Source: an uncultured Desulfarculaceae bacterium (lineage in GTDB: Bacteria > Desulfobacterota > Desulfarculia > Desulfarculales > Desulfarculaceae). Taken from it: a stretch of 9,309 bases of DNA. The stretch is taken from positions 1 to 9,309 of the forward strand of contig CALERA010000205.1 of the NCBI GenBank assembly GCA_937908275.1, in the 5' to 3' direction. The notes under the pieces are model-generated. The model did not search any database, was not told the DNA's origin, and worked only from the letters and a program-made list of their open reading frames with translations. Below are positions 1-5,313 of this stretch, one piece after another (position 1 is the stretch's first letter; every line of letters starts with the position of its first letter). The position numbers and the translations under genes are program-made.

Positions 1-752
1 TCCATGATCTCCACCAGGGCCCGGCGCACCCCCTGGTTGGCCGCCACCCCGCCGCAGAACAGCACCGGGGGCACCACGGTCTTGCCCTTGGCGATGTTGC
101 TCTTGAGGTTGCGGGCCATGGCGAAGCACAGCCCGGCCACGATGTCGTAGTCCGGGGTGGCCTCCTGCTGCAGGTGGATCATGTCGCTCTTGGCGAAGAC
201 CGAGCAGCGCCCGGCCAGGCGGGGCGGGTTCTTGCTCCGGAGCGCCACCTCGGAGAACTGCTCGATGGTCAGTTGCAGGCGGTGGGACTGCTGGTCCAGG
301 AAGCTGCCGGTGCCGGCGGCGCACATGGTGTTCATGGCGAAGTCGTCGATGCGCAAGGCCCCCCGGCCGTCGGGGCTGACCAGGATCAGCTTGGCGTCCT
401 CGCCGCCCATGTCGATGATGGAACGGGCCTCCGGGGCCAGTTGGGCCGCGCCCCGGGCCAGGGCGATGATCTCGTTGACCGGCTCGGCCCCGGTCAGGGG
501 GGCCAGGGTCGCGGACCCGGTGCCGGTGACGGCCATGGCCGCGAAATTTTGCGGGGGGTGTTCGGCGAAGATCCGGCGCAGGACCTGGGCGGCGGCGGCC
601 AGCGGCCGGCCCTGGTTGCGGGTGTAATCCGACCAGATCACCCGCCCGGCGGGGTCCAGCACCACGCTGTCCACGCTCACCGAGCCCACGTCCATGCCCA
701 GGTACAGGCCGGCGCAGGCCGGCTTGGCATTGTCATCCATGGCGCTGTCCAT
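1..752 (-). CDS. (R)-2-hydroxyacyl-CoA dehydratase activase (BadF/BadG/BcrA/BcrD ATPase family), 3' part missing
   Basis: The first 250 residues of an ASKHA-fold ATPase are visible; the rest runs off the left edge, so no stop is seen. Members use ATP hydrolysis to push an electron from a [4Fe-4S] cluster bridging two subunits onto a dehydratase or benzoyl-CoA-reductase-type partner. Visible motifs are the phosphate-binding GMDVGSVSVD (19-28), VTGTGS (75-80), DMGGEDAKL (114-122), MCAAGTGSFLD (143-153) and RCSVFAKSDMIH (182-193), then FCGGVAANQGV (232-242). Cys144 and Cys183 are 39 apart, the same spacing as the cluster ligands Cys127/Cys166 of Acidaminococcus HgdC. The stretch ALRSKNPPRLAGRC followed by MARNLKSNIAKGK resembles the large multidomain activases (over 1000 residues) more than the 260-residue HgdC, but the end is not visible. 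Start: ATG at 752 has GAGG six bases upstream; the in-frame ATG at 740 has no such site. The family is certain, the substrate unknown. Confidence 0.9.
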   Translation of the reverse strand, partial: MDSAMDDNAKPACAGLYLGMDVGSVSVDSVVLDPAGRVIWSDYTRNQGRPLAAAAQVLRRIFAEHPPQNFAAMAVTGTGSATLAPLTGAEPVNEIIALARGAAQLAPEARSIIDMGGEDAKLILVSPDGRGALRIDDFAMNTMCAAGTGSFLDQQSHRLQLTIEQFSEVALRSKNPPRLAGRCSVFAKSDMIHLQQEATPDYDIVAGLCFAMARNLKSNIAKGKTVVPPVLFCGGVAANQGVRRALVEIM

Positions 753-796
753 CTCTAACCTCGGCATCCAAAAGCGGAAAATGAAGTTGAACCGGA

Positions 797-813
797 CTTG
801 ACAGGCATTGCCC
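797..813 (+). repeat. Left copy of an imperfect inverted repeat flanking the radical SAM gene
   Basis: CTTGACAGGCATTGCCC here matches the minus strand at 1883-1865 (CTTGACAAGGCATTGGCCC) with 17 identical bases and two single-base insertions in the other copy. The inner part GGCATTGCC is a palindrome around one central T. The two copies sit outside the two ends of the radical SAM gene in opposite orientation. They could be protein-binding sites, or coincidence built around a -35 hexamer. Confidence 0.35.
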
Positions 814-825
814 AGCGCGTATGAA
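798..825 (+). promoter_or_regulatory. Sigma-70-like promoter match in the gap between two minus-strand genes
   Basis: A perfect TTGACA (798-803), a 16-base spacer and TATGAA (820-825, four of six consensus bases) lie on the plus strand. Both neighbouring genes are on the minus strand, so a transcript starting near 832 would run antisense into the 3' end of the radical SAM gene. No convincing plus-strand gene follows. This may be a chance match, an antisense promoter, or a site whose TTGACA has another role, since the same element recurs near 1880. Confidence 0.3.
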
Positions 826-867
826 TCTGGCTGAATGTCAGGTGGGCAGGGTGGCGTTCATGGCGCT

Positions 868-1809
868 TTAGACTCCCCGGTAATAGGTCAGATCGCCGAA
901 GGGCTCGCCCTGGAGCAGGCCCCGGGCCAGAAGATCGTCCACCAGGCCGCGGGTCTGCTCCGGCCCCAGGCCGGTCATGGCGATGAGGTCGGCCACGGTG
1001 CAGGGGCGGCGGCGGGTCATCTCCACCACCTGGTGGGCCAGCGAGCCATGGTCGGCCCCTCCCCGGGCCTGGGGCGGGGCGATGACCTCGGCCGGCAGGG
1101 GGAAGGCGGCGGCAATGGCGGCCAGGCGTGCATCGGATAACGGCCTGGCCCCGCTCAGGGCCGGCGGCCGCACCACGGTGTTGAGCTGCACCCGGTCCGG
1201 GGCAATCTCCCGGGCGGCAGCCATCAGAAGCTCCAGCTCCTGGTCGGAGTCGTTGTAGCCCTCCACCAGCAGGATCTCCAGCCACATCTCGCCGGCGAAC
1301 TCTCGGCGCAGGGCGATCAGGCCAGCGCGCATGGCGGCGGCGCTCAGGCCCTGGGCCGGGCGGTTGACCCGGCGGAAGGCGGCCTCGCTCACCGCGTCCA
1401 GACTGGGCGCCAGGAGGTCGGCCTCACAGAGATCGGCCCGCACCGCCGGGTCGCCCACCAGGGTGGCGTTGGTCAGCACCGCCCGCCGGGCCGGGGTCAG
1501 CTCCCGCACCCGGCGCAGGATCGCGCCCAGGCCGGAATGCAGGCTGGGCTCGCCGGAGCCGGCCAGGGTGATATGGTCCGGCGGGCTCTCCAGCTCCCCC
1601 AGGCGCTGGGCCAACTCGGCCAGGATCGCCTCTGGGTCGCGGTAGGCGGCCCGCTGGGCGGTGAGGCGGGTGGTGGGACCCAGCTCGCAGTAGACGCAGT
1701 CCAGGGAGCAGGTCTTGGGCAACAGCAGGTCCAGGCCCAGGCTCATGCCCAGGCGACGGCTGGGCACCGGACCGAAGACGGCTTGGACTTGGCAGGACGG
1801 ATCGCGCAA
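868..1809 (-). CDS. Radical SAM protein, COG0731 type, with C-terminal winged-helix-like segment
   Basis: A 313-residue radical SAM enzyme of the group labelled 'wyosine (tRNA imidazoG37) synthetase-like' in COG0731; the reaction of the bacterial members is not established. It opens with FGPVPSRRLGMSLGLD (about residues 12-27), then the cluster motif CSLDCVYC (CX3CX2C: Cys34, Cys38, Cys41), which ligates the [4Fe-4S] that cleaves S-adenosylmethionine. The glycine-rich SAM-binding strand GSGEPSLH is at 84-91. Later barrel strands include VLTNATLV, LAPSLDAV and LNTVVRPP. The last 50 residues (TVADLIAMTGL, then LVDDLLARGLL) look like a small winged helix. Start: the frame has no ATG or GTG ahead of the conserved region. 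TTG codons at 1821, 1812 and 1809 are possible; only the one at 1809 has a Shine-Dalgarno (GAGG, 1819-1816) at six bases, so it is chosen here. The stop TAA lies 115 bases upstream of the activase start, so co-transcription is possible. Confidence 0.9.
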   Translation of the reverse strand: MRDPSCQVQAVFGPVPSRRLGMSLGLDLLLPKTCSLDCVYCELGPTTRLTAQRAAYRDPEAILAELAQRLGELESPPDHITLAGSGEPSLHSGLGAILRRVRELTPARRAVLTNATLVGDPAVRADLCEADLLAPSLDAVSEAAFRRVNRPAQGLSAAAMRAGLIALRREFAGEMWLEILLVEGYNDSDQELELLMAAAREIAPDRVQLNTVVRPPALSGARPLSDARLAAIAAAFPLPAEVIAPPQARGGADHGSLAHQVVEMTRRRPCTVADLIAMTGLGPEQTRGLVDDLLARGLLQGEPFGDLTYYRGV

Positions 1810-1815
1810 CAAGCA

Positions 1816-1819
1816 CCTC
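1816..1819 (-). promoter_or_regulatory. Ribosome binding site deciding the TTG start of the radical SAM gene
   Basis: Minus-strand GAGG at 1819-1816 followed by six bases (TGCTTG) and TTG at 1809-1807. The longer alternative, TTG at 1821, overlaps this site and has no purine-rich sequence upstream of it (the preceding bases are TTTTCGCGCCG). The TTG at 1812 would leave only three bases of spacing. Confidence 0.55.
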
Positions 1820-1853
1820 AACGGCGCGAAAACGTTAAGTCGTGCTAAACCAA

Positions 1854-1882
1854 AGAATGGGTCAGGGCCAATGCCTTGTCAA
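1854..1882 (-). promoter_or_regulatory. Candidate promoter of the radical SAM gene (good -35, weak -10)
   Basis: Minus-strand TTGACA at 1882-1877, a 17-base spacer and CATTCT at 1859-1854 (three of six consensus bases). Transcription would begin near 1847 and leave a leader of about 38 bases before the TTG start. It lies back to back with the plus-strand promoter at 1905-1933, the two -35 boxes being 22 bases apart. The weak -10 suggests help from an activator or a different -10 placement. Confidence 0.35.
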
Positions 1883-1883
1883 G
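1865..1883 (-). repeat. Right copy of the imperfect inverted repeat flanking the radical SAM gene
   Basis: Read on the minus strand this is CTTGACAAGGCATTGGCCC, the partner of 797-813. It differs by two single-base insertions (an A after TTGACA, a G before CCC). It contains the candidate -35 box of the radical SAM gene. Confidence 0.35.
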
Positions 1884-1904
1884 AGGTTGAGCGGCGGCGT
1901 TTGG

Positions 1905-1933
1905 TTTACATCCCCGCCCCCCTCCGGTAGACT
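1905..1933 (+). promoter_or_regulatory. Sigma-70-like promoter of the dus-ispH/ubiA-nitroreductase operon
   Basis: TTTACA (1905-1910), exactly 17 bases of C-rich spacer, then TAGACT (1928-1933). It sits in the only AT-richer gap upstream of the operon. The -10 box ends eight bases before the ATG at 1941, so the expected start of transcription is at or next to the start codon. That fits the absence of a clear ribosome binding site there and predicts a leaderless message. Confidence 0.5.
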
Positions 1934-1940
1934 TTACGCC

Positions 1941-2909
1941 ATGCAACTAGCCGGACTGAAATTGGATTCTCCATTCCTGGCCGCGCCCATGGCCGGGGTT
2001 TCCAGCCCGGTCTGGCGGCTGATGGCCCGCCAGGGCGGGGCGGCCCTGGTCTACACCGAGATGATCTCGGCGGTGGGCCTGCTGCGCCGCCAGCCCCAGA
2101 CCCTGCGCCTGATGCGCTCCCTGCCCGGCGAACAGCCGGCCGCTTTGCAGCTTTTCGGCGCGGACCCGGAGCTGATGGGCCGGGCGGCGGCGGTGGCCTC
2201 GGGCCTGGACTACGCCCTCATCGACATCAACCTGGGTTGCCCGGTGCGCAAGGTGCGCCGCCAGGGGGCCGGCTCGGCCCTCCTGGACGATCCGGCCCGG
2301 GCGGCGGAGGTGACGGCGGCGGTGGTGGCCAATGCCCGGCGGCCGGTGACGGTCAAGCTGCGCCTGGGCTACGACTCCGACACCACCGACGAGGTGGTGC
2401 CGGGCCTGGTCAAGGCCGGGGCGGCGGCGATCTGCCTGCACGCCCGCACCGTGCGTCAGGGCTATGCCGGCCAGGCCGACTGGGAGGCCATCGCCCGCCT
2501 GAAATCCTGGTGCCCGCTGCCGGTGATCGGCAACGGCGACGCCAAGGACGCGGCCAGCGCCAACGCCATGCTGGCCCAGACCGGCTGCGACCTGGTGATG
2601 ATCGGGCGCGGGGCCCTGGCCGACCCCTGGGTCTTCGGCCAGGCGGCCGACCTCTGGGCCGGGCGGGAAGCGGGCGGTCCCACGGCCGGGGAGCGCCTGG
2701 CGGCCTACAAGCAGCACGCTTTCAAAGCCCTGGAGCTGGGCGGCTCGCGCCACGCGGTGCACTTCTTCCGCCAATGCCTGATGAACCACACCAAGGGCCG
2801 GGCCGGCGCGCCCTCCCTGCGCCGGGCGGTGGGCATGGCCGCCGACCTGGAGCGCCTGATGGCCCTGGCCGACGAGCTTTTCGAGCGCCTGGAGCGGGAG
2901 GCGGCATGA
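1941..2909 (+). CDS. dus: tRNA-dihydrouridine synthase, DusB-like
   Basis: A 322-residue FMN enzyme that uses NADPH to reduce particular uridines in tRNA to dihydrouridine. The TIM-barrel hallmarks appear in order: APMAGV (15-20), YTEMISA (38-44), LQLFGADPE (69-77), DINLGCPVRKV (95-105) with the catalytic proton donor Cys100, VKLRLG (138-143) with the flavin/substrate lysine 139, HARTVRQGYAG (167-177), VIGNGD (195-200) and MIGRGALADPWVF (220-232). The last roughly 80 residues form the helical tRNA-binding domain. The length is typical. Start: an in-frame GTG at 1842 and ATG at 1857 would add 28-33 residues unlike any Dus and would lie upstream of the promoter; family similarity begins at once after the ATG at 1941. 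The stop overlaps the next start (ATGA), so it leads a translationally coupled operon. The DusB subgroup is inferred from motif style; exact tRNA positions are not predictable. Confidence 0.95.
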   Translation: MQLAGLKLDSPFLAAPMAGVSSPVWRLMARQGGAALVYTEMISAVGLLRRQPQTLRLMRSLPGEQPAALQLFGADPELMGRAAAVASGLDYALIDINLGCPVRKVRRQGAGSALLDDPARAAEVTAAVVANARRPVTVKLRLGYDSDTTDEVVPGLVKAGAAAICLHARTVRQGYAGQADWEAIARLKSWCPLPVIGNGDAKDAASANAMLAQTGCDLVMIGRGALADPWVFGQAADLWAGREAGGPTAGERLAAYKQHAFKALELGGSRHAVHFFRQCLMNHTKGRAGAPSLRRAVGMAADLERLMALADELFERLEREAA

Positions 2910-4654
2910 AGGTGCGCCTGGCCCGGACCGCGGGTTTCTGCATGGGGGTGCGCCGGGCCATGGAGCTGACCCTGGCCGAGGCCCACGAGCACCCGGCCGA
3001 GCTCTGCACCTACGGCCCCCTGATCCACAATCCCCAGGTCCTGGACCTGCTGCGCGCCAAGGGCGTGGAGGTGCTGCGCGAGATCCCGCCCGCCGGCTCG
3101 CGGGCCGGGGGCACGGTGATCATCCGCGCCCACGGGGTGCCGCCCCAGGCCAAGGCCAGCCTCCAGGCCTCCGGCTTCGCCAAGGTGGTGGACGGCACCT
3201 GCCCCCGGGTGGTGAAGGTGCAGGCCATCATCGGCAAGGCCGCCCGGCGGGGGGCCATGGTGGTCATCGTGGGCGACGCCGACCACCCGGAGGTGGTGGG
3301 TCTGATGGGCCATGCCGCCGGCCAGGGAGTGGTGGTCAGCCATCCGGAGGAGGTGGCCGACCTGCCGCAGAAGGCGGGCCAGGTGGTGGTGGTGGCCCAG
3401 ACCACCCAGAGCCAGGACCTCTTCGCCCGGGTGGTGGAGCGGCTCCAGGCCCGCTATCCCCTGCTGGAGGTGCACGACACCATCTGCGAGGCCACCCACA
3501 GCCGCCAGGACGAGGTGCTGCGCCTGGCGGCGGAGGTGGACGGCGTGGTGGTGGTGGGCGGGCTGGAGAGCGGAAACACCAAGCGCCTGGCCCAGTTGGC
3601 CGCCCAGGGCGGCCGGCCGGCCTTCCTGGTGGAGACCGAGGCCGACCTGGACCACCAGGCCCTGGCCCGCCTGGGCACGGTGGCGGTGACCGCCGGGGCC
3701 AGCACCCCCAACTGGATGATCAAGAAGGTGGTGCGGGAGATCGACTCCATCCGCAGCCAGGGCGAGGGAGGCCTGAGTTTCTGGCTGCGGCGCGTCTTCC
3801 GCTTCCTGGTGCGCAGCCAGCTCCTGGTGGGCCTGGGCGCGGCCAGCATGACCCTGGCCTCCTGCTTGCTGCAAGGGCTCGCGCCCCGGGCCGACCTGGT
3901 GGGGGTGGCCTTCCTCTACATCTACGCCATGCACATCCTCAATCATTTCCTGGACAAGGAGGCCGGCCAGTACAACGAGCCGGACCGGGCCCAGTTCCTG
4001 GCCCAGCACCAGGTCTTCCTGATCGGTTCCGGGGTGCTCTCGGCCCTGGCCGCGATCCTGGTCTGCGTCCGCCTGGGGCCCTGGCCCTTTGGCCTGGTGC
4101 TGGTGATGAGCGTGCTGGGCCTGCTCTACTCGGTGCCGGTGATCCCGGCCCGCCTGGAGCGGCGCATCGGCTTCGAGCGCCTGAAGGACATCCCCGGCTC
4201 CAAGACCCTCTCCGCCGCCCTGGCCTGGGCCTTCATGGTGGCCCTGTTGCCGGCGGTGGCCGAGCAGCGCCTGGACCCCTGGGCCACGCCCCTGGCCTTC
4301 GCCTTCACCCTGGTGCTGCTCTTCGCCCGCTGCGCCCTGTTTGATATCCTGGACGTGCAGGGCGACCTGATCGTGGGCAAGGAGACGATCCCGCTCTTCC
4401 TGGGCGAGACCAAGACCCGGCGGCTTTTGCTGAACCTGACCCTGGGCCTGGCCGCGGCCCTGCTCCTGGCCCCGCTGCTCACCCCGGTTTCCAGCCTGGC
4501 CTGGGCGCTTTTACTGCCGGTGGCGGGCCTGGGGGTGATGCAGGTGCTCCTGACCCGGGCCTGGCTGATGCCCGGGGCCATCTCCGAGGGCATGGTGGAT
4601 CTTAACTTCTGGCTGGCCGGGGCCGCGGCCCTGGCCTGGTCCCTTATCTTCTGA
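2906..4654 (+). CDS. ispH: Fusion of 4-hydroxy-3-methylbut-2-enyl diphosphate reductase (IspH) with a UbiA-type membrane prenyltransferase
   Basis: One 582-residue frame holds two enzymes. Residues 1-280 are IspH, which makes IPP and DMAPP from HMBPP in the last step of the MEP pathway. All cluster and substrate residues are present: Cys12, Cys99, Cys194, His41, His76, His127, Glu129, Thr167, Ser222, Asn224 and Ser266. After a short linker (about 281-290), residues 300-582 show about nine hydrophobic helices, as in UbiA proteins. The second aspartate motif is intact (DILDVQGD, 480-487), as is LLYSVP (406-411). The first motif reads NHFLDKEAG (346-354) followed by NEPDR (357-361), resembling chlorophyll-synthase-like UbiA enzymes but lacking two of the usual aspartates. 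The fusion would place IspH at the inner membrane. GGGAGG lies four bases before the ATG, which overlaps the dus stop. No internal ATG near the junction suggests separate translation. The acceptor and prenyl donor are unknown. Confidence 0.93.
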   Translation: MKVRLARTAGFCMGVRRAMELTLAEAHEHPAELCTYGPLIHNPQVLDLLRAKGVEVLREIPPAGSRAGGTVIIRAHGVPPQAKASLQASGFAKVVDGTCPRVVKVQAIIGKAARRGAMVVIVGDADHPEVVGLMGHAAGQGVVVSHPEEVADLPQKAGQVVVVAQTTQSQDLFARVVERLQARYPLLEVHDTICEATHSRQDEVLRLAAEVDGVVVVGGLESGNTKRLAQLAAQGGRPAFLVETEADLDHQALARLGTVAVTAGASTPNWMIKKVVREIDSIRSQGEGGLSFWLRRVFRFLVRSQLLVGLGAASMTLASCLLQGLAPRADLVGVAFLYIYAMHILNHFLDKEAGQYNEPDRAQFLAQHQVFLIGSGVLSALAAILVCVRLGPWPFGLVLVMSVLGLLYSVPVIPARLERRIGFERLKDIPGSKTLSAALAWAFMVALLPAVAEQRLDPWATPLAFAFTLVLLFARCALFDILDVQGDLIVGKETIPLFLGETKTRRLLLNLTLGLAAALLLAPLLTPVSSLAWALLLPVAGLGVMQVLLTRAWLMPGAISEGMVDLNFWLAGAAALAWSLIF

Positions 4655-4667
4655 GGGGAGGCGCGCG

Positions 4668-5273
4668 ATGCAAGTGAGCGAGGCGATCGGCAAGCGGCGT
4701 TCGGTGCGGGCCTTCGGGCAACAGCCCATTTCCCGCGAGGTGCTGACCGAGCTGGTGGCGGCGGCGCGGGTGGCCCCCTCGGCGGCCAACCTGCAACCCC
4801 TGGAATACGTCCTGGTGACCGAGCCGGAGCGCTGCCAGCAGGTCTTCGACTGCCTGAAGTGGGCGGCCTACACCCATCCGGTGGGAACCCCCGGCCCGGG
4901 ACAGCGCCCCACCGCCTACCTGATCGTCCTGGCCCGGCCGGACTACAAGGCCCCGGTGGGCTGGGCCTACGACGTGGGCGCGGCCCTGATGGCGGCCATG
5001 TGCCTGGCGGTGGAAAAGGGCCTGGCCTCCTGCTGGCTCAAGTCCATCAACCTGCCGCGCCTGGCCAAGATCATCGGTCTGCCCGACGGGCTGGAGATCG
5101 ACTCGGTGCTGGCCCTGGGCGCGGCGGCCGAGGAGCCGGTCCTGGTGGACCTGGAGCCCGGCCAGGCCGGCCGGGACGCCATCCGCTATTGGCGCGACCA
5201 GGCCGGCCTGCAACACGTGCCCAAGCGGGCCCTGGCCGACCTGCTGCACTGGGAGGGTTTCGCGCAGAAGTAG
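4668..5273 (+). CDS. Nitroreductase-family FMN oxidoreductase
   Basis: A 201-residue protein of the nitroreductase fold, normally a homodimer with FMN at the interface and NAD(P)H as donor. The FMN-phosphate motif RRSVRAF is at 10-16, APSAANLQPLEYVLV at 36-50, the central helix DVGAALMAAMCLAVEKGLASCW at 102-123 carries the usual small residues, and LALGAAAEEP (148-157) is the late conserved strand. Length is normal, and no ferredoxin or other extra domain is present. GGAGG (4657-4661) is six bases before the ATG. It begins 13 bases after the IspH-UbiA stop on the same strand, so it is almost surely the last gene of that operon. Natural substrates in this family range from quinones and enones to flavin and nitroaromatics and cannot be read from sequence. 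Operon position makes a prenylated or quinone-like substrate thinkable but unproven. Confidence 0.92.
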   Translation: MQVSEAIGKRRSVRAFGQQPISREVLTELVAAARVAPSAANLQPLEYVLVTEPERCQQVFDCLKWAAYTHPVGTPGPGQRPTAYLIVLARPDYKAPVGWAYDVGAALMAAMCLAVEKGLASCWLKSINLPRLAKIIGLPDGLEIDSVLALGAAAEEPVLVDLEPGQAGRDAIRYWRDQAGLQHVPKRALADLLHWEGFAQK

Positions 5274-5284
5274 AAGTCCGGGCC

Positions 5285-5310
5285 GCCGGTCGGGGAACTC
5301 CCCGGCCGGC
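5285..5310. terminator. Strong hairpin between convergent genes, probable bidirectional terminator
   Basis: Arms 5285-5295 (GCCGGTCGGGG) and 5300-5310 (CCCCGGCCGGC) pair over 11 base pairs with a single T-G wobble and a four-base loop. It lies 11 bases after the nitroreductase stop and 3 bases beyond the stop of the minus-strand gene (TAG at 5316-5314). No T-run follows on either strand, so it is not a textbook intrinsic terminator; it may slow polymerase, protect 3' ends, or work with Rho. Confidence 0.55.
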
Positions 5311-5313
5311 CGG

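Noticed and set aside
157..758. Plus-strand frames of 156 and 194 codons opposite the activase
   Set aside because: The minus strand here encodes every hallmark motif of the activase family; the plus-strand products have no recognisable features and low-complexity composition.
840..867. Terminator after the radical SAM gene
   Set aside because: The TGGCG motif occurs twice here but in direct, not inverted, orientation, so no stable stem forms and there is no T-run.
835..1140. A 101-codon plus-strand frame just downstream of the promoter-like match at 798-825
   Set aside because: The product is Gly/His/Ala-rich, lies opposite the conserved end of the radical SAM gene and has no ribosome site. 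The promoter match alone is not enough to call a gene.
1842..1940. N-terminal extension of Dus from GTG 1842 or ATG 1857
   Set aside because: The added residues do not resemble Dus, the codons lie upstream of or across the likely promoter, and the family fold begins immediately after the ATG at 1941.
2705..4009. A 434-codon minus-strand frame opposite dus and ispH
   Set aside because: Its product is full of His, Gln, Gly and Leu-Ala shadow composition and lies opposite two genes with clear catalytic motifs. No start signals were seen.
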